From NCBI GenBank assembly GCA_039583875.1, contig CM077153.1:66100482-66164481 (forward strand): a stretch of DNA of 64,000 nucleotides, read 5' to 3'. This document shows positions 46,611-56,949 of this stretch, one piece after another. The notes beneath the pieces are model-generated. The model was not told the origin of the DNA and made no database searches. It worked only from the letters and a program-made list of their open reading frames with translations. Position numbers and translations under genes: made by a program. Origin of the DNA: Platanthera guangdongensis (lineage: Eukaryota > Streptophyta > Magnoliopsida > Asparagales > Orchidaceae). Numbering within the stretch: the first letter of the stretch is position 1; each line of letters opens with the position of its first letter.

Positions 46611-47639
46611 CCAGACTAGGTCTTCTCCAGTTTCCCGTCCCTTTTCTTGGCGAAGATTCCTGAGTAATTAATTCCAGATCTTCTCGGAATATTACCGTTA
46701 GAACGTGCATTAATCTTGGATTATTACATACCGTTTTTCCATGGGACAGTTAGGAAAATCATTGATTGCCGCTTCCTTCCTAGGCCAACTGCAATTACTA
46801 CTCGACATTCAAATTTCGTATGTCTTCAGTCAGTAAAAAGTCAAAAAAGAAGTGATCAACCACAACTAGAACACAATCAGTACTACAGATAATAGACAGA
46901 CAGTACACAAGAACAATCTCACAGAAAAATCAAAAGTTCTTTTCTGCAATTAGCCTTGGTCAGAGAACATCATCAAGAAGAAGAAGAACATACAATCACT
47001 ATCAAGAGTCTTCTTCCTTCAACTCTACAGGACAACTTCAAAGGACAAATAATTTCTATCTGTCAAAGAAGTTCCTGAAGCAATCTCTAGTCCAAGCACT
47101 CAAGTTTGTAGACCTGTCACCCTGAAGCAGTGCTCCAGAATTCCTGATCCCTTCAAGATCTCAGGGGGAGCAAATCTGCTAACATCAATCCACAATCTTC
47201 TCAGTTATTATTGAGAAAGAGAAGACATCATCACCTCTCTTCCAACTCCGGTATAGGGTTTTAATTCCATTCAAAATTATTCCTGGTTGCAAGTCTCCTT
47301 CCAAAAGACTTGAGGTTTTGGTTTTTGAGCACCTGAATAAAAGCTCATTGGTGTCAGACACTTGATCAAAAACCTAAGTGGATTCCTACCAGGGTGGTAG
47401 AAGAGTGGATGTACCCAGGTTGGGGAACCACTATAAAATTTCTTGTGTTGTCTGGTTGCCCTCTTCTTTTGTTTTGGCTGTGCTCTGTGATTATTTAGGT
47501 TGCTGTGATTATTGTTTTATTAACTAACCTGTTCACTTAGGAATAAAATAAGAGTTGTAAAGAATTTTTTTTTAGAAAACACATTGCTCTATTCACACCC
47601 CCCCTCTAGAGTATTTCAGATCCACCTTGCACTTTCAAT

Positions 47640-47655
47640 TGGTATCAGAGGGAGG
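47640..47655 (+). other. Primer-binding site, Copia C
   Basis: TGGTATCAGAGGGAGG lies two bases after the LTR end; identical to that of element B. Confidence 0.88.
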
Positions 47656-47771
47656 TTGGTTAAAATACCATACCTTAATTGGTTGTACAGGCTAACACCT
47701 GAACCAAAAAGATCCCCCCTTGTGAGATCTGATTGTTTTATTTTTGTTGTTAGATTTATTTCTTCACAGAA

Positions 47772-49891
47772 ATGACCCAACACAAAGATTATGCAAGCAT
47801 CAGACCTCCAGTTTGTAATCTTAACAGATTTACCATCTGGAAGGCAAGAATCAGATTATACATGAACTCTATTGATGAAGATATTTTTGCTTCCATCTTG
47901 ACAAGAGTACCTCCAGCACCTATAGCTTCTACAAGCACCTCCATCAACATGACTATAGTACCTCCTCCAGAAAATAATGATGCCTACAAGAAAGCCAAAA
48001 TTGCAGATGCAAAGGTAATGAACATCTTGGCTCAGACAATGTCAGATGACATATTTCAGAAGGTGGCGAGTGCACCTCAGCCAAGTCCATTTGGGATTCC
48101 CTCAACCAAATGGTAGTTGGCTCAGTAGATGAAAGAAAAGACATGAGATCAAATCTCATATCCCTGTATGAGAATTTTAAAAAGGATGAGATTGAATCAG
48201 TGGCTGAAATGTACAACAGATTGAGCTCAATCATCAATGAGCTCAAAACCTTGGATAAGGATATCACCCTGACAGAGGTGAATGATAAAATTTTGATGTG
48301 CTTCCCTAGCTCTTGGGACTCCAGAATCTGGCCAATCAAAGAAGCCAGAAGCCTAAATGAGATATCAACTGAATCTCTGCTAGGCAAATTAAAGTCTTAT
48401 GAGCAGCTGATCAAATCAAGAGAAGCAGCAAAATAGAAGGCAACAACTCCAGTGAGAAAGGATCACAGCATAGCCTTCAAAGCATCTGAGGAAAGTGAGA
48501 CCTCAACATCAAATGAGGAACTCATGAGCCTCTTTGCAAAAAGATTCTATAAGATGGCTAGAAAGGATTTCAGAAGGAAATCATCCAGGCAGGATGATAA
48601 GCCCAGATTTGACAAGACACCAACCAAAGAGATTGTGTGCATTGGTTGCAGGAAGCCTGGACATTACATCTCTGAATGTCCAGAAAATCAAAAAAAGGAG
48701 AAAAATAGAGAAAAGGACTCCAGGAGAAAACACAGCAGCAGACCCTCTTCCAGCAAGTATAAAAAGAAAGACAAGGGCTTTGTTGCTGAGAAATGGAGTG
48801 ATACAGAGGAAGAATCATCCTCTTCCAGCTCAAGTGAAGAAGAGGAAGAAGCAAGATCCAAGGAGGTTTGCCTTATGGAAATTGATGCCTCCAGGAGCTG
48901 TTCTGGATCAGAAGGAGAATCTGAAGATGAAGCAGCCTCAAACTCAGAGGCAGATCAGGTTCTTTCAAGCTTTGATTTTAATTCTGATTTATTTAAAGTT
49001 GAATTCAAAACAATGTGCTTAGATTTAATCAGTTCAGAAAAGGAAATAAAAACTCTTGAGAAACACTAGGAAATCTTGAATCTGTCAATTCAGAAAATAT
49101 TAAACTACAAGATCAACTAACTCTAGCAAATGAAAAGATAATTAAATTAAAATCTGAATTATGTGAGGCCAAACAACTTGAGCAATCTCTCAATGGGAGA
49201 AGTCTCAAGCTGATGGACATAACAAGCACAGTAAATGCCAGATTAAATGGCAAGCTGGGATTGGGTGCATCATCAAGTTTGCCCCCCATAATTAAGAAAA
49301 ATATTCTCACAACCCCTATCAAATTTGTTTCTGCCAAGGGAAAGGAAAAGATTATAAACAAACCATTGTCTAAAAACAATCCAAAACCCATAGACAAGAG
49401 AAATAGAAATCATAAAACAACTGATAAAAACAAGGTTCAGCAACATTCGTCGAACTCAGATCGACGAAATGTGGCCAGTTCGTCGAACCCAAATCGACGA
49501 ATGCTGAACGCAAACTTCATTTATAATAATTCATCTAACTGCAATCGACGAACTTTGTATGGTTCGTCGAGCAGAGGTCGACGAACTTGGGGCGCAGAAA
49601 ATGACTACTGTCATTCTCTGAGCAGAGATCGACGATCTTAGCCCTATTCATCGAACTCTGGTCGACGAACTTACAGAAATTCGTCGAACCCAGAAGGACC
49701 AAACTTAAATCATTTCTCTTACAAAAATTCTAAGCCAACTAATAAATCATTTAATCCAGTAGCTGATTGGGTTATTCCACCTAGGAGATATCACCCCTTA
49801 GGTTATAAATCTCAACCTACTTTATCAGTTATTTCCAGCTTTTCTTTTCAACCAAATAAAGGAACCAAGGTAACCTGGGTCAAGAACAATT
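47772..49891 (+). pseudogene. gag: Copia C gag, with repeat-encoded Ser/Arg tail
   Basis: ATG at 47772 (MTQHKDYASIRPP). The N-terminus has FTIWKARIRLYMNS; the gag core continues after a frameshift near 48070 (DERKDMRSNLISLYENFKK, VAEMYNRLSSIINELK, DKILMCFPSSWDSRIWPIKEA). TAG at 48434 interrupts it. A CCHC knuckle, CIGCRKPGHYISEC (about 48638), and an acidic Ser-rich segment follow, then a second frameshift near 49065 into a coiled-coil-like stretch. The tail (about 49440-49690) has degenerate SSNxxRR repeats, encoded by the same TCGTCGA/TCGACGA motif that fills the LTR, with TAG at 49639. It ends TGA at 49889. Confidence 0.82.
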
Positions 49892-52800
49892 GAATTTTGT
49901 TTTTCATTGCAGGTACAGGTAAAGAGCTGTCCAAGGGTAAGTCAGACCTGGTACTTGGACAGTGGTTGCTCCAAGCATATGACAGGCAGTAAGGATAATC
50001 TATCCAATTACAAGTCCAAGCTAGGATCAAAGGTGATCTTTGGTGATTCAAAGAGTGGCCAGTCAGAAGGATATGGAGCAGTCAAGATTGGGACAATTAC
50101 TTTCAAGAAAGTAACATATGTAAGAGGACTTGAACATAACCTAATATCCATAAGTTAATTATGTGATGAAGGTTATCAGGTACACTTTAACTCTACCTCT
50201 TGTTCCATTATTAATAATGAAAACCAAACTGTTTTAATTGGAATTAGACAAGGCAACATATATCTAGTAGACTTTATTTCTGCCAAAACTGATGTTTGTT
50301 TACTCAATATCACTAGTAACCAAAATAAGTTATGGTATAAAAGATTAGGCCATGTAAACCTTAAGAATATAGCTAGGTTATCTAAAGACAACCTTGTTAG
50401 AGGTCTACCATCTGGCCCCTACAAGAAGGAATACCTTTGCAGGGCTGGTCAATTAGGCAAGCAAACTAAAACTAGTTTCAAATCCATTAATAAAAGTGAT
50501 TCACCTATGATTTTATATTTGCTTCATGTGGATCTATTTGGACCCATTACAGTACAAAGCCTAGGAGGGAAGTCTTATACTTTAGTGATTGTCGATGACT
50601 TCTCTAGATTCAGTTGGGTAGCCTTTTTGAGAGCTACGTCAGATACATTCAAGGTTCTTACAGATTTTCTCAGGACCATACAGATTGAGTTCTCTACTCA
50701 TGTTGCATTGATCAGAAGTGATCATGGCACAGAGTTTGAGTCTCTTCTTATGCATGAGTTCTGTGAGAAGGAAGGTATCAGGCAGTGCTTCTCAGCTCCA
50801 AGAACTCCCCAACAAAATGGGGTTGTTGAAAGGGAAAATAGGACACTCATTGAATCTGCAGGCATATTATTGGCAGATGCTTACATGCATCTATCCTTTT
50901 GGGCAGAAGCTGTAAACACTGCTAATTATGTCCTAAATAGAATCCTTATACATAAGCTGAAAAATAAGACCCTCTATGAATTACTTAAAGGGAAGAAACC
51001 TAAAATCACTTATTTTAAAGTTTTTGGTTGCATATGCTATATTCACACTAACAATAAAAGATACATTAGAAAGTTTGAGGCTAAGGCCGAAGAAGGGATT
51101 TTTCTAGGATACTCCCAAGTAAGCAAGGCCTATAGGGTTTTTAATAAATCCACTCTTAAAATTGAAGAATCAGTCCATGTATCTTTTGATGAAGTTAACA
51201 TGTCTTATAAGGAGAAAGAGATTTCTACCATAAGCTCTTTGCAGGTTCCACAACTATGTGAGTCTATGGATGGACTAAACCTTAACCAAGAGATATCAAC
51301 CCATCCTTCTCCATAGGTTGCTAAAAGATAGTGAAGAAGAAATTCAAGTGGAAGTTGCTGAACTTCCCTCAACAGCTAGTACCATTCCTCAATAGGAATT
51401 AATTACAGAAGCTGTTGCTCAACAAACTCCACCAATTGATCTTGTCACACTTAGAGATCACCCCAGATCTCAAGTGATTGGAGACATTTCAGCAGGTGTA
51501 CAGACAAAGCATCAACTCAACCAAGACTTGATGCATGCTTGTTTTCTCTCTTAGATTGAACCTCTCTCCATCCATGAAGCAGAGCAAGATCCCCACTGGA
51601 TCATTGTAATGCAAGAGGAACTAAATCAGTTTGAGAGATGTAGAGTTTGGGACTTGGTTCCAAGACCTCATAACTACCCAGTTATTGGAACCAAGTGGGT
51701 TTATAGGAACAAGCTAGATGCACAGGGGAACATAGTGAGAAATAAGGCTAGGCTTATTGCTCAAGGCTACATGCAAGAGGAAGGAATTGACTATGACCAA
51801 ACCTTTGCCCCTGTTGCAAGGTTAGAGGCCATAAGAATATTCCTTGCCTATGCAGCTCACAGGAGATTCAAAGTGTTCCAAATGGATGTCAAGAGTGCAT
51901 TCTTGAATGGAGTGCTTCAAGAAGAGGTTTATGTAGAACAACCTCCAAGTTTTATCTCTCTAACTCAGCCCTCTTTTGTATTTAAATTGCATAAAGCTCT
52001 CTATGGTTTAAAGCAAGCTCCAAGAGCTTGATATGAGACCTTAGCAAGCTTTCTGTTAGAGCATAAATTTACAAGAGGAACCATATATAAAACTCTTTTC
52101 ACTAGACATCATAAGGACTAAATTTTGTTAGTACAAATATATGTGGATGACATCATTTTTGGGTCTACTGATCCCAAATTATGCAATAGGTTTGCTGACC
52201 TCATGCATTCTAAATTTGAGATGAGTAGTATGAGTGAGCTTTCCTACTTCCTTGGTCTCCAAGTGAAGCAGCTCCTTGATGGTATCTTCCTCTCCCAAGC
52301 CAAGTATGCTAAAGAGCTTATTAAGAAGTTTGGGATGGGTGATGCTTCAGGAATGAAAACACCTATGGCTACTAATGCTGTTGTGGATTCTGATGCAGCA
52401 GGGAAACCTGTAGATTAGAAACATTATAGGGCAATTGTTAGATCCCTATTATACCTAACAGCTAGCAGGCCTGATATAATGTTTGCCACATGCCTTTGTG
52501 CTAGGTTCCAAGTAAACCCTAAAGAATCTCACCTTATTTTCTTAAAAAGAATTTTGAGATATATAAAGAGTTGTCCAAATCTAGGACTCTGGTATCCTGT
52601 AGAGTTAGAGTTTGAGTTAACTGGATACTCAGATGCTGACTATGCTGGATGTAGAGTGGACAGGAAGAGTACCTCTAGAACTTGCCAGTTTCTGGGTATG
52701 AGACTTGTCTCCTGGTTTTGTAAAAAACAAACATCTGTGTCTACATCAACTGCAGAAGCATAATACATGGCTGCTGGCAGCTGCTGTTCACAAATATTAT

Positions 52801-53093
52801 GGATACAAAACCAACTCATAGACGATGGTGTCAACTTAAATAATTCAACATTATTTTGTGATAACACTAGTGCTATTGCTATAGCACAGAATCCAGTTCA
52901 CCATTCTAGGACTAAACATATTGAAATAAGACATCATTTCATTAGAGATAATGTAGACAAAAAGAAAATTAACTTAATCCATATTCCTACTAATCTACAA
53001 AGGGAAGACATTTTCACCAAACCCTTGGATGAGAAAAATCATCTGTTCTTCATAAATCAACTGGGAATGATCAATGGAGAAGAGTTAAATTAG
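49892..53093 (+). pseudogene. pol: Copia C pol: protease, integrase, RT, RNase H
   Basis: Protease [13 protein letters not shown] near 49940; integrase zinc region (KRLGHVNLKNIARL...CRAGQLGKQ, one Cys replaced) and core with Asp in HVDLFGP, Asp in RSDHGTEF, Glu in VERENRT; RT with [31 protein letters not shown] and YVDD near 52139-52150; RNase H with GYSDADYAGC, SRTKHIEIRHHF and DIFTKPL; ends TAG 53091. Breaks: TAA 50156 (ISQ context), TAG 51314, a frameshift near 51320, TAG near 51392 and 51553, TGA 52029 (Trp expected), TAA 52122, TAG 52416 and TAA 52761. Most fit a single C to T or G to A change. Confidence 0.92.
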
Positions 53094-53491
53094 TTTATGT
53101 CTACATTCGACGAATTTTCCAGAGTTCGTCGAACGGAGTTCGACGAATTAGGGAAAGTTTGAGAGATTCTCGTTGAACGGAGATCGACGAATTCTCTGTG
53201 TGTGGAAACAATTTTCGTCGACCGGAGATCGACAAACTTTGCTTCAGAAGACAGTTCGTCGAACGGAGTTCGACGAACTGTGTTCGATTCTTCTGGATGA
53301 GATCGACGAATTATTTGTTAATAATTTATTCAGTCGACCTCAGTTCGAAGAACTGTTTCTTTTTCGTGGAACGGAGATTGCCGATTCATATTCTGAAAAT
53401 CTTATATCCAGGTTTTCTTCGACCTCCGTCCCGCGCTTTCAGTTCTCTTGCACTTGATCGCCATTTTCTTTGTCTTTCTTGCAGGTCATCA
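53094..53491 (+). promoter_or_regulatory. Copia C pol-ORF3 spacer with TCGACGA array and splice-acceptor-like end
   Basis: Between 53100 and 53345 there are about ten TTCGTCGAACGGAGATCGACGAA-type inverted pairs, more regular than in the LTR. The spacer ends with a pyrimidine tract and TTGCAG|GT (AG at 53483-53484), seven bases before the ORF3 ATG. Unlike A and B it has only a weak TATA-like TTATATCC (about 53401). I infer ORF3 expression by splicing or an internal promoter. Confidence 0.5.
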
Positions 53492-56340
53492 ATGATGATT
53501 CCAGCAGGAGATTTGGCTGCCATGAAATTTGACACTGGTTTCGACATGAATTTCGATTCTTTCCAGTATTCTGACCCCACATTTCTATACATTCTGGAAT
53601 TACTAGAGGAACTTGGTCTCAAGGATTTCATAACCCGAAGGATTAAACTGCATGGAACTGAAATTAGAGAATGGGTATACACGTCTACTGCTTCTGAGGA
53701 TGATACATTGACAGGAACTATCGGGAGTACTACTGTTTCCCTATCTCCCACCGTTCTCTCTGAGATTTTTGGTTTGGTAAATGGAGAAGATGATATGGAA
53801 ATGGATTCTGAAGAATACAGTTCGCTACTGAAGTTAATGGGGTTTTCTGGAAGCAACCCTAACAAGTTGTTAAAGAAAAAACTCTCTGCCGCCTATCAGT
53901 TCTTGGAGGATATCGTGGGAAAAATACTGATGGGCAAGCACACCGCACATGATTACATAACCCGACGTCAATTCCTTATCATGTGTGCTGTGGTGAATAA
54001 GCATCCTGTTGATTGGAGTAAGATCTTCTTTTATCTGATAAAGAAAAAAAACAGCAAGAAAGAGATTTGTTTTGGAAGAATTCTGGGGATCTTCCTCAAG
54101 GAAAAGGCTGGTGAATTCATGGTCTCCCCGACCATCTTCATCAATGCCAGCAAGCGCCTCACCTGCGCCCTGTTTGGAAGATGGGAGAGGTCGATCTCCA
54201 AGCCGTCCAAGGCTTCCTCCTCTTCCATCTCTTCTTCAGAAGGCACCAGGGCTATTAAAGCCACTCCCTCACCTGCTGAGGAGATCCATCCCCCCTCCAC
54301 CATCTCTTCCAGCAAAGCAACCTCCTCATGTGTCTACTCCTCCTCCATCTCCACCACTGGACATCACCAACATCCATCTCCACCTCCATCTTCCCCTTTA
54401 CAAGCTAATCAACAATCCACACCCCCTGCTTCACCTCATGACACACATATACTTACACCTCCCTAGTCTCCACTTCCCCCTCATTTGTCCTCCATTCCAT
54501 CTCACACCCTACCCACAGACATTGCCATGTCAGATGCCACCATTCCATCTTCATCACCATCCACTCATCACATATCAGCTGTACCACCCTCCATTCCATC
54601 CTTAGTTACTTCATCCTCCACACATAATACAACATCCTCTTCCCCTTCCTCCCATGATTCATCTACCATATCATCTATTCTCACCATCCTCACTCCCCTC
54701 ATCAAAACCCTTATCACAGAGGCCATTGCACCTCTTGTGAATTCCATTAATTTTTATCTTCCCAAATTTCTGCCCTTTCTGCTGTCCCCTCCTCAGTCCA
54801 GGGCCTGGCCTCAGTCCCCACTGAACCCAGGCAGGGGGAGATGCCTGATGATGAAGCAGCAGCACAGGCTTCAGATACAACTTCCCCAGCAGATACAGCT
54901 TCAAAAGTTTTTCTAGATTGTACAGATATAGAATTAATTGATTTGATTAATTTTATTAATACTGATATGGATATTGCTGAAATGGATACTACTGAAACTG
55001 TTGGTGATTTTTCTCTCAATCCCACAGTTAATCTACAAGAATTACTGCAAGTTTTTGATACTGTACATAGGTCGTCTCTTCCAACAGACTTTACTAAGCT
55101 ATAGTTGGCTATTGTGCCCTACACTTCTCCAGCTAGTCCAACAGTTGCTAAGCAACTCTATGACAGTTTAGCTATTCCAGCTTTGGCTTCAATCTCTGCA
55201 GCTATTCCAGAAGTTATTCCAGAAGCCACCTCAGCCCCAAGTTTTGTTATGGATGACTCTCCTATGCCTGATTTGGATGAGCTAATCCTGGCTGATATTG
55301 AAGAGGAAAATAAGGCAGCAGCTAAATGCTCTGTCCCCACTATTTCTGATTCATGTACAGTCTCCTCCTGAACTATTGCTGAAACTACAGTTCCTGAAAT
55401 TTCTGCCCCTGTTACAACAAAAGCTGTTATTGATGATAAAGCTTTAAAAGCTTTGCATGCTCTTTATGATAACCCTCAGGGTTCTGAGTCTGAAGATGAT
55501 GAAGCTGATGATGATGATGATTCTGATGAAAAAGCCTCCAAGAATAAAAAGAAATTGCTGTCAAAGAAAAGGAAGTCTCCTCCTCGTCCAGCTCCTAAGC
55601 CTAATCCAAATGCTGATACCCCTTATTACATTTTGCATAATGTCACTCCATATAAGGGAATGCCTGAATGGATGTGGTTATCCAAGAACCAGCAGAAGGA
55701 TAGGAAAAGAAGTAAGAGATACTCTCCGCCTCCAGTTCACAGATATAGAAAGGATCCACCTCCTCCTCCTCCAGCAGCTGGTGCCTCTAGCTCTAGCTCT
55801 CAGAGATCTGCCCCCATGCAAACCTATCTGAGACAGTCAGGGAGATCCTCTAGAAGCAGCCAGCAGAGGCAACCATCCTCAGGTAATCAACAACAATAGC
55901 AGTAGCAGCAGCAACAACAAATATCTGAGGATAAAAAAGCTGACAGTCCTAAAAGGACATACTCTCCTCCTATTCCATTTTAAGATCCTGAAACTGCCAA
56001 TACTGCAAGAATGGCTAGATACCAGAAATTAATTGGTCTATCATTGATCAATAAAGCAAATGCTGAAGGAAAAGACACTTCAGGTTTAACAACAATGTCA
56101 AAGTACAGAAAGGAAGAACTGAAAAGGTCTGACAAGGGCAACAAGCTCTTCAATGTTGATGATTATATGAATCTCCATCTAGAAGCAGTTGTCCCCAGAG
56201 CTACATCACTGAAAATCATTGGGGCAGCTGATATGACTATAACTCAAGCTCGGGCTCAAGATCCAACTAGAGAAATCATCTTCAAAAATCTAGGAGAAAA
56301 GAAAACAGAAGACAAGTCCTTGCAGAAAAAGAAGAAGTAA
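53492..56340 (+). pseudogene. Copia C ORF3
   Basis: Starts ATGATGATTCCAGC; the second ATG (53495) is equally possible. The N-terminal ~240 codons are a globular domain (FLYILELLEELGLKDFI, EWVYTSTASEDDTL, LSPTVLSEIFGLV, FLEDIVGKILMGKHTAHDYI, DWSKIFFYLIKKK, RILGIFLKE, LTCALFGRW), similar in layout to the ORF3 domain of B, including a shared GK-(I/V)L element. A Pro/Ser/Thr-rich linker, acidic runs, a KKKRKSPPRP-like basic patch and a poly-Gln stretch follow; it ends KKKK. Breaks: TAG 54464, a frameshift near 54830, TAG 55102, TGA 55369, TAG 55897 and 55903 inside the poly-Gln, TAA 55981. No membrane span is apparent. The function is unknown. Confidence 0.72.
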
Positions 56341-56551
56341 TCTTTATTTTTGTTTCATTTTCTTTCTGCATTTGTTTTCAAACTATGTCCTTTGTTTAAA
56401 CAAAGCATGTATATATATATATCTGCTGCATGTGTTAGTAATTCTCTGCCAGATATATTTCTTCTCTTGCTTTGTTTTTCTGTTTGTTTCTATTTTGAGT
56501 CTCTTAGTGACCTCACCCAAACAGAAGTCATTTCTGTTTGTTTTTTCTGTT
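56341..56551 (+). other. Copia C 3' untranslated region, left part
   Basis: T-rich non-coding sequence with an (AT)n tract near 56410-56420. It includes the left copy of an 88-bp direct repeat (56434-56521) and 30 further bases before element D. Confidence 0.7.
56434..56521 (+). repeat. 88-bp direct repeat flanking element D
   Basis: GTTAGTAATTCTCTGCC...CCTCACCCAAA is repeated without visible mismatch at 61335-61422, immediately right of D. It is far longer than a 5-bp target duplication. The last three bases left of D and the first three right of D are both GTT. Confidence 0.92.
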
Positions 56552-56933
56552 TGTTAGAAAGTAGCGAAAAGAAGCGAAAAGTAGAGAACAAGCGGATAAG
56601 CTTTTGAATAATTGAAACTTTATTATCCAAAAAATGTATCTATTACAATGGTATGCCCTCCTTTATATAGAATGGAGGAGAGATGAGAGAATACAAATAA
56701 GAGATGTGGGACTAAAATTTACAGGACTAAACGGACTATACAAAACAAACCGCACAAGCCGCGCGGTTAGATAGCAGGACTAACCGCACGGCTACCACCA
56801 GAGAGGAAGAGAGACCGCCAGAGTAGACCGCCAGACCGCCCGGCCTCCAAGCCGGCTGAGACAAACCGCCAGACCGCGCGGTCTTCAACCCGCCAGGACA
56901 AACCGCCAGACCGCCCGGTCACCAACTTCAACA
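56552..56933 (-). mobile_element. D 3' LTR (left), 382 bp
   Basis: On the minus strand it begins TGTTGAAGTTGG and ends CTTTCTAACA. Its first part has five or so ACCGCCAGACCGC-type repeats with CCGCGCGG palindromes (56759, 56874); a minus-strand CTATATAAAGG box lies at 56660-56670. Confidence 0.93.
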
Positions 56934-56949
56934 CTCCCCCTCAAGCTGG
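56934..56949 (-). other. Polypurine tract, element D
   Basis: On the minus strand CCAGCTTGAGGGGGAG precedes the LTR start TGTTGAAG. Confidence 0.85.

Larger units (their letters stand above)
45615..47637 (+). mobile_element. Copia C 5' LTR, 2,023 bp
   Basis: Runs TGTTGGATCCCTAG...CTTGCACTTTCA. It contains TCGTCGA/TCGACGA motifs in two blocks (about 45801-46090 and 46355-46610) surrounding a 20-bp tandem repeat of TGTCGACACCAGAAGATT type. I saw no convincing TATA box. Confidence 0.93.
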
